From Nansenia antarctica (taxonomy: Eukaryota > Chordata > Actinopteri > Argentiniformes > Microstomatidae), in NCBI GenBank assembly GCA_963989245.1, contig OZ022351.1, forward strand, positions 17,641,321-17,705,320: 64,000 nt of DNA, written 5' to 3'. Positions 1-14,100 of this stretch are shown in pieces. Both the position numbers and the translations under genes were made by a program. Numbering within the stretch: the first letter of the stretch is position 1; each line of letters begins with the position of its first letter. The notes below the pieces were generated by a model, which saw only the letters and a list, made by a program, of their open reading frames with translations, was not told the DNA's origin and did no database searches.

Positions 1-36
1 GTGTATGAATGCAAGTGATGTGTTGCTGTTATTTGA

Positions 37-38
<2 letters not shown>

Positions 39-93
<55 letters not shown>

Positions 94-131
94 CTGTCTG
101 TGTGTGCGTGTGCGTGTGTGTGCGTGCGTGC
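39..131. repeat. (GT)n microsatellite
   Basis: About 45 GT/TG dinucleotides with GTCT and GTGC interruptions, upstream of the first scrib exon in the window, in an intron. Confidence 0.95.
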
Positions 132-242
132 TTTTTTGTTTCGTTATGTTGATTTATCCTTTTGTGTGGTCGGAGTGTGCGTGCGTATTTTTATTTTGGC
201 CTCACTAATCCGCATGCCTCTCGCTGGTTCCTGTCCTAACAG

Positions 243-2092
243 GGGGTGTCATTTGATCAAGTCAATAATCTGCTGATTGAGCCTGCTCGAATTGAGGAGG
301 AAGAGGTCTGTACCTACTCTCTTTCCCATCCACTCCCTCTCTCTCTCCTTCCCACCCTCACTCACTCACCCATCACCCACTCGCTCTTGAGGGGGGGGAA
401 AAACATTTCGAAAAAAATAAAAACACCACCCCCAAAAAATCCATGATTAATCCAAGCCAATCGCCAGGGGAACGCTCTCCACGACTCACCCATGGGACAG
501 CCAGCGTGGTACAACCTTGTAGGGGAGACGACAACTGCTTTGGTTCATAGACAATAGACGGCTACAGACTCGAATAATGTTTATGATCGTAAGACTAGCA
601 TCAAAGGGTTTTTTAGGAATTCGAATCAGTATTGTGATATAGGGGGTTCAGGGGATGACGGCGATTTAGAACAACGTCTTTTACACTTCAGATGTCGTCC
701 TGCCCCATCCACAGGTTTTTACCACGCTACGGCTTGTCCTCTTCCTCCTCTTCCTCCTCCCCCCTTCTTCTCTCTCTCTCTCTTCTCCTCCTCTTCGCCC
801 CCCCCCACCCCCTCCCCCCCATGTTCAGGCTGTGTGGCCCTGGAGTGAATGGGGTTGGTTGTGCTGCTGTCTGTAGGGGTTAGAGGGATGTTGCAGCAGC
901 GTCCTCTGTCAGGGTCTGTTCAGCGTACGTGGCAGCGCCAGAGAGGATTGGTTCTACCACCACCAACCACCAGGTGTACCTTGGTTCTACTACCACCAAC
1001 CACCAGGTGTACCTTGGTTCTACTACCACCAACCACCAGGTGTACCTTGGTTCTACTACCACCAACCACCAGGTGTACCTTGGTTCTACTACCACCAACC
1101 ACCAGGTGTACCTTGGTTCTACCACCACCAACCAGGTGTACCACATCTAGAACCACATGACTCTCAGCTCACACACACGGTTCCTCTGCATATACACTTT
1201 AGGCTCTCACTCACTTACCTTTATACTTAACGGTGTCATTGAACTCGTGTGGATGCATGGTTGACTGTCAACCAGAAGTTTGAACACACACTCATCCTTG
1301 AAGGATACCTGGAACCCAACTCTTCCCACCGTCCAACCCACACCCTGATAAATCACTCAACACATGTCAAAGGAACGCACGTGTTCTTCGGTCATTTCAT
1401 TCCAGAGGGTAAGGACTTGGATGAATGGTCTGTGCTGCTGAATAGCTTATGTACCATGACTAAGCATATTAAATTATATATATAATAATAATATATATTA
1501 TATTAAATCTATTCCCCTAGCACAATGGATTGATCGATGACAGGCTGCTCATTTCTATTTTGGCCATTTATTGCGATAAAGATTGATTAAACTTCAAATA
1601 AATAGTTAGCTTTGATTATTTAATAGCTATTTTTTTACAACCACACATTATTGATACTGTGTATTATCAACATTAATTAAATATGTTCAGCCAATTTACA
1701 GTAGAAACACATACATGAGTCAAAATACTCTTAGCTTATGATTAGGCTATAACTAGGACCTATGTTTTTTTTCTCACAATATTACTTAACGATATTCGGT
1801 GTAATTACCTCAGAAGATAAATGGCCCTTCACAATGGTGTTCCTATGTGGCCGTGCTAGAAGGCTGGCTAAGTACTGTACCCTCTGCAACTGGTCTGATG
1901 CATTTCTGTTGAGGATGCTTTCCCATTGGTTGATTCTGAATGTGCATACTGTGCATTTTGCTCCGCCCACGGTTGCATGAGCGCATCGTCACGGAGACGG
2001 GTTTGCGACAAATCTTGCGACAGAACGGAACCTTTCCCACAGCACAACAAATGGAGACCTCCTCCACTGCCCCCCCAAACCACAGAACACAG

Positions 2093-2130
<38 letters not shown>

Positions 2131-5100
2131 CTCATTTCCTCTTCTCTCTCACTCCCACTCATCCTTCACCCTCATCCCCCACTCACCTCCACTCTGCATG
2201 GCTTGCTCAGAAAGCATTCCCACATCCAGTCTGACTTGTTATGATGTGTTAGCGTCTCTCCTGTTCCATGACAGTGTTGTGGCTGGTATGTTAAAGCCCC
2301 CCCCCCCACCCTCCCCCAGACACACACACACACATCTCAGTGTTTATGTTTGTTCAATTAGTCTCCTCAAGACCAAGATGTGTTTGTCAAGTTGTGTCAC
2401 GACTGTGTGTCTACGGGCTAACGTCAATCTACTGAGTCGTAAGGGATGGATGGAAATTCGTTCAACGCTACGAGAAAAAAAAAGGCTCTTCAGCACATCT
2501 GTGTTTGCTACTGCTTTCACTTTCATGTCTTTTCCAAAAATGACCGCCACTAATTATTAGTCTTCCCATCTAACTTATGCCTGAGTTGAGCTTAGCCCTG
2601 AGACCAGAGTAGCCTGTCTGTCTGTCTGTCTGTCTGTCTGTCTCCATGCTGTTCTCCCAAGACGTTGCCATCTGTTCCAGGGGAGAGGGGGGTTCACCCA
2701 CTCCACCAGGCTCTCTGAAGTCTTAGCTAACAGTGTCCTCCAATTAAAATCCTATCCTCATATTGTGAAATGCAGACACCTTTCAATAAATTCTCATATT
2801 CCCCCAAACGAGTAGGTAGTTGATTTAAACCTCCTCTCTCTTGCAGAGTGAGTAGTTGATTTGAACCTCCTCTCTCTGGAGAGTGAGTAGTTGATTTGAA
2901 CCTCCTCTCTCTGGAGAGTGAGTGAGTGCAGTGTGGTGGGCCCTCCTTCCCCCCCCGGGCCTGCCCGAGGTCAGGGGTGTTGTATGGGGCGTCTGGGCCT
3001 GCTGCGCTGACCCCCTCTCCTCCGTTTGCAGCACACCCTGACTATCCTACGGCAGACAGGGGGCCTAGGCATCAGCATCGCCGGGGGGAAGGGCTCCACA
3101 CCCTACAAGGGGGACGATGAGGTAAGGGCCAGTGGATACTGGCATAATAAACAGATTTAGTGCAGTGGTGTGACTCATGTAGTACCTTACTGTATTGTAT
3201 GTATATAGTGTGTACTAGTGTCTCTGTGTTCTCCTGTAGGGCATCTTCATATCCAGGGTGTCAGAGGAGGGCCCTGCAGCCAGAGCCGGGGTCAAAGTGG
3301 GAGACAAACTCCTAGAGGTAAAGCTGTGTGTGTGTCTGTGTGTGTGTCTGTGTCTGTGTGCCCCTATTTGCCCTTATTCTACTTCTGTCTGCAAGGACTT
3401 TATGCTCATGTAACATTCAGACGTTATAGCTGCAGAGAGGTGAAGACTGACAATTCTCGCTCCTCGCTCTCTCTCTCTCTCTCCCTCCCTCCCTCTCTCT
3501 TTCTCTCTCTTCCTCTCCCTCCCTCCCTCAGGTGAACAGCGTGGCCCTCCAGGGGGCGGAGCACCACACGGCGGTGGAGGCCCTGCGCAGCTCGGGCGTG
3601 TCCGTCTCCATGTCGGTGCTGCGGGAGCGCATGGTGGAGCCGGAGAACGCCATCACCACCACGCCGCTGCGGCCCGAGGACGACTACTTCCCCCGGGAGA
3701 GGCGCAGCAGCGGCCTGCCCTTCTGCATGGAGGCGGCCTCCCCCTCCTCCGCCCCCGGCGGCCCCCGCCACCGCCTCAACGCCTGCCTGGTCCGCAACGA
3801 CAAGGGCCTGGGCTTCAGCATCGCCGGGGGCAAGGGCTCCACACCCTTCCGCACCGGGGACATGGTGAGAGACTCGCTCCATCTGATACACACACACACA
3901 CACACCTCACTGTAGCATGCCACAGATGTGCCAATGTATTGAGTGTATACCACTCAACTTTAGTGGTTCCCAGTCGTCTCCCCCCTGTCAGCCCTGTGTG
4001 TGTGTGTGTGTGTGTGTGTGTAGCTCCAGCAGACATGACCAAGTCACCAGGTGAAGTGTTGGGCCTCTTTTCCATCCTGTGTGACGGACACTTCATCTTG
4101 GTGAAACACCTTGAGTGCGTCACGGTGCCAGATGGGCTTAATACTAACTTGGATTTCTATAGCGCCTTTCATAAAACCCAAGGACGCTTTACAATTCTAC
4201 AGGAAATGGTCAGACAGACAAACAGTGACTAGGGGCCAAAGGCCTTGGTGAACAGATTGGTTTTGAGGGCTGATTTGAAGGAGTCCAGGGTGGGGGCATT
4301 GCGGATCACGGATATGGGGAGAAAGTTCCAGAGAGTAGGTGCAGCCATGCTGAAGGCTCTGTCCCCAAAGGTCCGTAGGTTGGTGCGGGGGGTGGACAGC
4401 AGGCCCATGTCAGAGGACCGCAGGTTCCGGGAAGGGGTATGTTGGGAGAGGAGGTCAGTTAGGTACTGGAGGGCGCAGGCATGGAGGGATTTGTAAGTGA
4501 GCAGAAGGATTTTATATATGATGCGGAACTTGACTGGAAGCCAGTGGAGGTGAATGAGGGTGGGGGTGATGTGCTGCCAGGGCTTGGTGTGTGTGAGAAC
4601 CCTGGCAGCTGAGTTCTGCACATACTGGAGCCTGTCCAGGGCTTTGCTGGGAACCCCGAACAGAACTCTGTTGCAGTAATCCAGGCAGGAGGTGATAATG
4701 GCATGTATGAGGGTTTCGGCCACAGAGTCAGTGAGGGACGGTCAAAGTCTTATTTATTTATTTATTTTTCAGAGTGGGGCAACCCCACTCATTTTTCATT
4801 TGTCTTTTATTTAAATTTAATTGAATCTAAATGATGACACTGGAGAAATTGTACAGGGGATAGAGGGTAAGTAGATGTCTCAGGAGGGACAGTTAAGGTG
4901 TAGCCTGAAGAGATGGGTCTTCAGTCGACGGCATAAGATGGGGAGTGATTCTGCAGTCCTGACAGCAGTGGGAAGCTCGTTCCACCAATGGGGAGCCAGT
5001 ATAGTGAAGAGACGTGATTGGGTAGCGAGACTGCCGCATCGGCGTAGAGGAGGTGGAGCCAGCAGAGGTGGAAGAGTGTAGTGAACGGGCTGATGTTTTA

Positions 5101-5299
5101 ACAGTGATACAGTGAGCAGTGGAGGGGGGGGGGGGGTAGCTAATTGCTTAGAGAGCTAAGTGTCTCGTGCACGTCAGCCTCTCCCTCATCTCCCTCCATC
5201 ATTCTGACTCCAGCACTTTACTCAGGCCTGGCGTTTACAGCCGTCACCAAGGAGACAGAGATATGAATAGCAAACCCAGACACCCGATAGGTCTGGAAC

Positions 5300-5339
<40 letters not shown>

Positions 5340-7611
5340 GGACGCATATTTGGGCCACTGCATTGTCCTGTGCTGTGCAATACCGCTCTCAAACACACAC
5401 ACACGCACACACACACACACACGTCACACACACAGCTCAGGGAGTCCATGGAGAACAGCGGACACACATCTCACTGCATAGAGAAGTCTGTAAGTGTTAA
5501 GCCTTTTACACATTTTACAAAAGCTATGCCTGGTTAGTTGTTGAATTGTGGAGGGCAGACAATGATACACTCTGTGCCTGCCTGCCTGCTAGTTTCCATA
5601 AATAACGTTGCGTAAGTGGCATCCCGGAAACTCAAATACCGAGGGAGTTGTTTTGATTGATTCCTTGCAGGTCATGTGATTGTCTCCTGGGGTCAAAGGG
5701 TTGTCGCTGGTATGTTCATGTGATTGTCTCCTGGGGTCAAAGGGACAGGAGGGCACAGGGTGTTGGTTCCCTTTTAGCTCCGGGTCAGCGCCACTCCTTT
5801 GACCTTCTGTCATGGCCTCACGGTTGTATGTAGTCAAATGCTGAGATGGTTCGTCTGTCTGGAGGTAACGGAGGTGAGAGAAGGGACCGTACTCAGGCTG
5901 CTGTTTTCGCCGACTCAACGAAACTCACCTACACGTACGACGTCCCTGCGTTTCCCTGCGTTGCGCCAATTCAGTCCCACTGTGAAGCGTGACAGTGCTA
6001 TGTTTAGTCCGTCTGCGTGAGGTCATGGTTACGGGACGTCCCTGGTTGACCCTCTGGTAGTGTTGCAGCCTGTTGCACCAGCCTGGCCGCCCGCCTGGGT
6101 GGATGGGTGCAGAGCTCTGTGTCGTCCTCCACGTTTATCTGTCTCATTTAGTCTTGAAAGTCGTTTAAATGTACTCTGGTGACAGGGTATTTCCGGTAGC
6201 TGTGCGTGTACATCATTATTGTGTGTGTACATGCGTGCGTTCGTGCATGTGTGTGTGTGTGTGTGTGTGTGTTTTGATGAGAGCTGTGTAACCGTGTGTC
6301 CTCCTCCTCCAGGGTATCTACATCTCCAGGATCGCTGAGGGGGGGGCGGCCCACAGAGACAGTACCCTGCGCGTAGGAGACAGGGTCATCACAGTGAGTA
6401 GGACACCTCCCTCCACACAGCCATCTGAGCCCCAAAGGTCTTCTCACATCTCTCCTCCTCCTGTCTCTTTCACGCTTGCCCTGCTCAGCTTCCATCTAGA
6501 CAAAGTCAAAATGTCTACACCACTAGTGTACCCTTCACTTTTTCAGGTGACAACATTTTGATGGGCCCAACAAAGTGCCCAAGATGAATCTCTCTCCCTC
6601 TCTCTCTCTCTCTGTCATTCTCTCTCTCTCTCTTTCTCCCTCCTGTCTTCCATTGTTTCTCTGCTGTGCAGTAAGTGTCGTAGGATCACTTCACCACAGC
6701 AAAGAATAATCCCCGTCCAAAGTCAAAGATAAACTGCACTACCTTGGGTTGGGTTTGTGACATCATGCCAAACACACCAAGCAGAGACCTGTTAAACGTG
6801 GTGACCTCATCCAACTAGAGTATGGTTGCCTATGGTTGCCTACCACACATTTACTCCCCAAAACAAACAAACCATCAACTGTAAAAAAAAAAAAAAAAAC
6901 AGACAACTGTCAAACCAACCTTTAAACCCGCTGGAGAGAATGGGCTGCTGTTCGTCCCTGTGCTGTTGCCAGCTCATCTCTTCTACCCTCTGGGGAAAAA
7001 GACTAACGTCACCTAAGCTGATATGTGTGGGGGACACTGCTCTGAAGCTTCTGCATGTCTCTTCACTGTGGTAATCATTCTCCGCTTCATTCTCCGCTTC
7101 TCCTGCCTTGCTTGCTGCCAATGTGAGGCCTCCTATGCGCCTGTGTCTTCATGCCCATATCCATGGTGTGTGTAGGTTTGCAGCGCGAGGGCCCTGGTGT
7201 GGTCGCTCCACCGCTCCTTAACTTCATTGTCATGAGATTGTAAATCCAGTTGCGTTTGTTTAACCCCTCATATTGTGTGCAGTGTGTAACTGCCCGCCTG
7301 TCCTCTCTACAGCCACTCCTGTCTTGTAACTCTTGCTCCGTTCTCTGAATCATAACCGTCTCTCTCTCTCTCTCTCTCTTCCTCAAACCCCTCTCCCTCT
7401 CCTCTCTGTGCGAGGGGTCATAGAACGGCTTCCTGAATGATGATGTTCCTCTCTGCTCTCTCTCTCTCTCTCTGTGTGAACCCAGTGTTCTTTCTTTTCC
7501 TCCCTCCCTCTGCCACCGCTTTCCCTCTCCTTTTATCTCGCTCCCTCCCTTTTTTGCTCTTGCATTCTCTGTATCTCTCTCGTGATCTTACTCTTGCTCT
7601 CGCTCTCTCTT

Positions 7612-7682
<71 letters not shown>

Positions 7683-8429
7683 GGCCACTAATGCATAATG
7701 CGTCTCCTTGCCTGCTCGGTGGTGGATGTGGTGTCGGGGGGGGGGGGGGGGGGGTGTGGGCGGAGCCCCTGGGCCCGCTGACATGGTAACCGCATGTATT
7801 ACCATAGCGGCAGCTGCAGTAGCATATCAGCCAATGGTAAGAGCCGGTACTGTATGGTCAGTGCTGGCTTCTGTTTGTCACTCGAACCAGAGGACCAATC
7901 CAGTCATTCCTCCGTTCGTCCATTCACTGCTACCGAGAAAAAATCAGGACCTTTTTAGCGACATTTGAACCGCAATCCAAAAAAGGTGTCCAAACTCCAA
8001 AATACACTCTGCAGATTGCCAATAATTCCACAACGTAAAGACAAGATCATTTCTTAAAAGACAACTATTTTAGACTCTCAGTCTCTGGCTTGGCTTTGCT
8101 GCCTTAAGACCACCCTGTCTTCGGCTGATCCCTTGACGCTGCCTCCTGAGTTTTAAGTGAGCAAAGGCAAAACAGATGCTGTGAATGCTGAACCCTAACA
8201 CCTAACACACCTAACACCTAACACACCTGACACCTTCAACTCCCAGCCTGTTGAACGGACACAGAAGGCTGTGAGTAGAGATGTCCATGAGGACGTGTTG
8301 CTGTATAGAACGGCTTGCCCTAGCTCCCATAGGAGCTCCTTGCTAGCTTGCCACACCTATGACAACCCTCCGCTCTCTCCTTTGACCTTTCCCTCTCTGC
8401 CTGTTTCCCTCCATCTGTATGGGTGCTGG

Positions 8430-8514
<85 letters not shown>

Positions 8515-10949
8515 TCAACAACACACATTCACAGTTACACTCACTTTGGTGCTGTCACCACCACCATACATGTGTTTTAAACAACATTTACAATGAACGT
8601 GGTCTAGTGAGATGAGATGCGCTGCTGGATGTATTTGAGATGCAGCTTTGTTCAATAACACTTCCTACAGAGCGATAAGGATTAACAACCGTTAAGATTA
8701 GATTAGATTCAACTTCATTGTCATTGCAGAGTACAAGTACCAGACAACATGATGTGATAATTGCTGGGTACAGTATGGCATGTACTGTAGTTAGAGGTTT
8801 ATACAGGAGATAGCTAGCAGCAGCTATGTATAGTTAAGGTAGCTGAACAGCTTTTCTGGAAGCAGGAACATGTATAGCCAGGTACAGCCACGACACAGTC
8901 ATGCTCTTGGCCCCTTAGTTACCCAGCATGCTCCTGTGCTGCTGCCGCCCGCCCTGGTTCCCCCCACACATTCAGGGTGAGGCTTCTCAGTGTCCGTCCC
9001 GTCTTTACTGTCCAGATCAATGGTGTAGACATGACAGAGGCCAGACATGACCAGGCAGTAGCGCTGCTTACCGGCACCTCCCCCACCATCGCCCTCCTGG
9101 TGGAGCGGGACCAGGCCGAGCCGGGCCCGGGGCCCGCGGGGGGCTCTCCAGGCCTGTCCCGCGCCCGCGCCCACTCCCCGCCGCCCCCGGAGCCCTCCGA
9201 CTCCCCCGACCAGGAGGACCCCACCGACGAGGCCCTCTCCCCCCACGGGAACCACCTGAGCCAGCCGCTGGAGGACGAGTACCCCATCGAGGTGAGAGGG
9301 ACAGCAGTGGGACTGGACTAAGAACTGCTTTTACAATCTGAATCAGGATTACTTTTATTACATCCATGTACGGATGCAAGGTGTACAATTCTTGGATACA
9401 GTAGAAACACAAAATCAATAATAGAATAAGCAGGATATAGACAACAATCAACAATAGCTGTATAGACAATAGCGTCAGAGCGTCAATAACAGAATAGGTG
9501 ATAGCAGCGGAATGGGAGTCAGCATATCAACATTGTTAATGTAAAGAAAATACTTGTGCTAAAAAGGTGTGCAGGTTGCGAATCAGCATATCAACATTCT
9601 TAATGTTAAGAATGTTTACATACTATTGTGTGGGATGGGGGGTAAGGGGGTCGATAGTTGACGACGATACCCCTTGATACTGTTCCTCTAGTTTGTAAAG
9701 TAATGTCTCTTTTCGTTTGGCATTTCATCTCAAACGCTCCCCCCAGCTCCAGAGGAGATGGTGCACGGTAATGAAGGCTTTGTCTGAAGTGGTGTTCCGC
9801 TAGGGTGGTAGTGACATAGAGTTGGGATATAGTGTTAATTCAGTGTTGTTCACACTCTCGGAGAGTCTACCCAGAGTGTGCCCCACTGACTGAGACCTAA
9901 GGCTCATGAGTGTTTATGTCTGTGTGTTACTGGTTCAGTAGATCCGTGGATGATACAGTATGTCCCCCCCACGCCCCTGTTGGACTATGTCATGTGTGTT
10001 TTTGTAGCGTCTACTCTTGTCTACGATAATTTTCCTGAATCCCATTTAGACCCCCAGAAACTGCATGTTGACACCCCCTTACCCCCTTCCTGTCCCGGGC
10101 CAGTAGTCACCTAGTGGAGGACGGAGGAGAGGACTTGACGAATCGTGTTTTCCAACATTTTGAGAAAAACGGCTCATAATCTAACCCAGCGACTTCCATC
10201 CCTCCCACTCCCTCCTCTAACAGGAAGTGATGCTGGTGAAGGCGGGCGGCCCTCTGGGACTGAGCATCGTAGGGGGCAGCGACCACGCCAGTCACCCGTT
10301 TGGCATCAGCGAACCAGGGGTGTTCATCTCTAAGGTACGACTATGCGAATGCTTCGTCTGAGGTTGCCTCTCTGTCTGTCTGTCTGTCTATCCCTTCTCT
10401 CTCTCTCTCTCTCACCTTTTCTACATTCCTGTTATGTAGTTTTGCGTCTCGTTACATTACAACCGTTTAGCAGACGTTTTTCTCCAAAGCGACAATTAGA
10501 GATTCCAGGGATAGTCTCCCTGGAGTAACTGAGGGGCTAAGTGCCTTACTCAAGGGCACACTACCGGTGGTGTTGCCAGGTGGGATATGAACTCATGACC
10601 TTTTGATCACCCAGTCCAACTCACCATCCGCTAGGCCGCCACTCACTCTCCGTGTCTGCCTGTGTTAGGTGATCCCCAACGGCCTGGCGTGCCAGAGCGG
10701 CCTGCGGGTGGGAGACCGTATCCTGGAGGTGAACACCATCGACCTGCGCCACGCCACCCACCAGGAGGCGGTCCGCGCCCTGCTCTCCAACAAACAGGAG
10801 ATACGCATGCTGGTGCGCAGGGACCCCTCACCGCCTGGGATGCAGGTGACCTCACACACACACACACACTGCCCGTGTCTATTCTCTGTCCCCTCATACA
10901 CGACGAACACACAACACACCCCCAGCCTTTGCTTTCCTCTCATACACCT

Positions 10950-10999
<50 letters not shown>

Positions 11000-11083
11000 C
11001 CTTTCCTTTCCTCTCATACACCTGAACATACACACACACACACACAGACACATATACAGCCTTTCCTTTCCTCTCATACACTT

Positions 11084-11119
<36 letters not shown>

Positions 11120-14100
11120 ACACACACACATACACACAGCCTTTCCTTTCCTCATACACCTATACACACACACACACACACACACTTAAACATAAATACC
11201 TAATGATCTGTGTGTGTGTCTGTGCAGGAGATAGTCATCCAGAAGCAGCCTGGTGAGAAGCTGGGCATCAGCATCCGTGGAGGAGCCAAGGGCCACGCGG
11301 GAAACCCCTTTGATGCCACCGATGAGGGAATATTTATATCCAAGGTACCGTCCCAGTCTGTCCCAGTCTCCTCCACACAGCCTCTGCAGCTCTGCATGTT
11401 CCTCACTTCAGGCAACAGACGTCTAAACCATTATACTGTCTGTTTGTCTGTCCATCTGTCTGTTGATCCACTCCTCTCATCCCTGTGGTGTGTGTGTGGT
11501 GTGTGTGGTGTGTGTGTGTGTGTGTCGCCCCCTGTAGGTGAGTTCCACCGGTGCAGCGGCGAGGGACGGCCGTCTGCTGGTGGGCATGCGCATCCTGGAG
11601 GTGAGCAACCACAGCCTGCTGGGTATGACCCACACGGAGGCGGTGCGCGTGCTGCGGGCCGTGGGAGACACCCTGGTCATGCTCATTTGTGACGGCTTCG
11701 ACCCCCGCAACGCCGCCGCGGTGGAGGTGAGACGTCTGCTTCTGTTTGATTGAAGATTACCGTAGATTAGATTAGATTAGATTCAACCTTTTTGTATTGA
11801 ATGTATTTTTCGCTCTAGGCACAGGGTCAGCCATAGTCAGTGGTTAAGTGCCTTGCTCAAGAGCACAACGGTGGTGGTAGGCACCTTTAGATATGATGCC
11901 AGCAACCCTTCAGTCACCAGCTTACATGCAGCTCCCTCCCGAGGCGGGGTTCGAAACCAGTGACCTTCCAGTTGCTAGCCGGCCGGCCTCTCTAACCTCT
12001 AGGCTACCGCCTGAATTGAGAAATGTTGAATCCCTATGCCATCTGGTTCATGTTGGCGCTGTGGGCGTCAGATCCAGGGGTGACTCCTGTCTGTCATCTG
12101 TCCTCTCAGGCGTCGCCGGGCATCATCGCCAACCCGTTCGCGGCGGGCATCGTCCGCAAGAACAGCATGGAGAGCATCTCGTCCATCGACAGAGACCTGA
12201 GCCCGGAGGAGATGGACATCCTCCAGAAGGTACCAGCTGCCCTACACGCCACGGCCATGAAACTATCCTGTCTCTATGTTCTTTACTCGATGACGAAAAG
12301 ACGTTATCGTGAGAAAGTTCAGTTAGCGTCCCGTGTCCCTGCTCCACCGTGAAATCGGAGCAGAAGTAAACGCCTGGTTAGGGAAAAACTCCAGAAAAAG
12401 CTGAAAACGCAGACGCATTTGTTTGAATAAGAAGTGCAAGTGTGAACCCATGAGCCTCATACAGGCTTTATATCGTGTCTCACCCAAATGTCCGAAAATA
12501 CAGAGATATGGATTTTAAACCATATCGCCCGGCCCTACCACACAATGTGACTCTATGTGTGTTTGTGTGTGTGTGTGTGAGTGAACGGTTATGAAGATGT
12601 TGCTCTCCCAAACTCTTTCTGCAGGAGGTGGAGATGGTGAGAGAGACGTCTCAGTGGGAGAGGGAGGAGATGGAGAAAGTGGTGAGTGAGCCTGACGTCT
12701 AGGTACTTCCTGCCTTGATGAAACTACAGCAGTATAGACCCTCCTTGCATGCCTTTTCTGCTACTAAGGCAAATAAATAGAACACTTTCTAATGTGTGGG
12801 TTCTATCCTTTTTCTCTCCCTCTTTCACCCTCTCTCTCTCTCTCTCTCTACCACCCCCCACACCTCCCCCGATCACGTGTTTGGGTACATTACTCCATTC
12901 CATCACCTCTCCATCCCTCCATCTCGTCGTCTTGTCTTTTCCCCCCCCCACCATTTTTATTTTTCTATCCTCATTTCACCCCTTCATCTTCATTATCCAT
13001 GGTGTGGCTGGGTGTCCTCCCTTCTTTCCTCCCCTCCCCTCCCCCCCTTTCTCGGTGAAGGAACGCATGCGTGTGGAACGTGAGGAGGCTACTCGCCTGT
13101 TAGAAGAGGAGACCGAGGTGAGACCCCCCCCTCCTCCCCACCAATAGGCCAGCCCTCAGCCCCAACCACCTTCCTGTCAGAGGGGGGGGGGATGGGGGAC
13201 AGAGCTCAGCTCTTGTCCAGCTCCGGAGGGTTCTACCATCATACCGGGACGGTCTTCATGCCTTGTTGTTTCTGTCTTGTCCGGTGGCTTCGCTGCCTGG
13301 ATTCCCTGGAGCTCCACTGTAGTCATGTGGTCCTCATGGCTGTGAACAGACTCCACACCTCTCTGAAATATGTGTAATAATGACAGGTATTGCATTTAGT
13401 CTCCCCCAGCTTTTCTCACTCTTATCTCTTTTCCATCTTCCTCTCCTCAGAACCTTGTGACCGGGCCCCTGAAACTGGACTACAGGACACTGGCAGCGCT
13501 TCCCACTACCAGCCTGCAGAAGGTCAACAGGGTAAGGCTCTCTTTATGCCAACTAGCCCCATTGAACGACAGTCTTAGCTGGTCTGGTGACGGTCGTCAC
13601 TGAAACCTGGGTCAGACACCGAGGAACTAGAGGGTTCAAACGGTAAATTCTCTCTACCAGCAACAACTGCCTGTTCTAATCAAGTCTCCGGAGGTTTTGA
13701 ATAAGCATACGTTAGGTTTCTCAGGGTGATGTTCATTGAAGGGTAACGTGACCTCCTCATTGATGACTAATGTGTGACAAAGCCCTCCTACCAGCCCTGG
13801 GTTAGGACCTGTGATCCCTGGCCAGCAATGTGAAATGTCTGGATTTGTCGGCTCACTATCTTGGTCATGGTCTCCTGGGCCTGGAATAGACTCCCCTCTG
13901 GAATCCACCACGTTTATCTCCCGGGAAAACCCTCCGTGACCTGGGGGCCAAGCAGGTGCCTCTGGATGGTAGAGAATGTGAACCCCCCCCACCACCATGT
14001 TCATAACCATGAGTCCCACATTCCTGGCCTGTGCCTTTGGCTCCCCTGTCTAGCCAAGGATCGACCCATGGAATGAATTGCCTCTACAATGCGATGTCAC

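Larger units (their letters stand above)
306..3031 (+). other. scrib: scrib intron before PDZ1
   Basis: A 2.7-kb intron. Holds pyrimidine-rich runs (about 310-370, 735-825, 2,095-2,125), the 33-bp minisatellite (949-1,145), (CTGT)n at 2,608-2,643 and a 35-bp triplicate at about 2,814-2,922. AT-rich from 1,450 to 1,800. No exon seen. Confidence 0.7.
3865..6312 (+). other. scrib: scrib intron within PDZ2 with LINE remnants
   Basis: A 2.4-kb intron carrying (CA)n/(GT)n runs (3,889-3,906, 3,997-4,021, 5,300-5,336, 5,393-5,422), antisense LINE pieces (4,140-5,090) and a direct repeat around catgtgattgtctcctgggg (about 5,675 and 5,717). No additional exon seen. Confidence 0.65.

Noticed and set aside
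849..1160. Open frames on both strands coding repetitive peptides across 850-1,160
   Set aside because: They follow from the 33-bp tandem unit, a multiple of three; no conserved domain, and the region is intronic to scrib.
1940..2560. 206-codon plus-strand open frame
   Set aside because: Low-complexity Ser/Leu from (CT)n and proline runs, no domain, inside a scrib intron.
4229..4723. Host gene for a 164-residue protein on the minus strand
   Set aside because: The sequence is the C-terminal part of an L2-like LINE ORF2 and lacks an upstream gene structure.
10440..10645. Functional tRNA gene
   Set aside because: Boxes A and B are present only as a degenerate SINE head; no cloverleaf with intact stems can be drawn.
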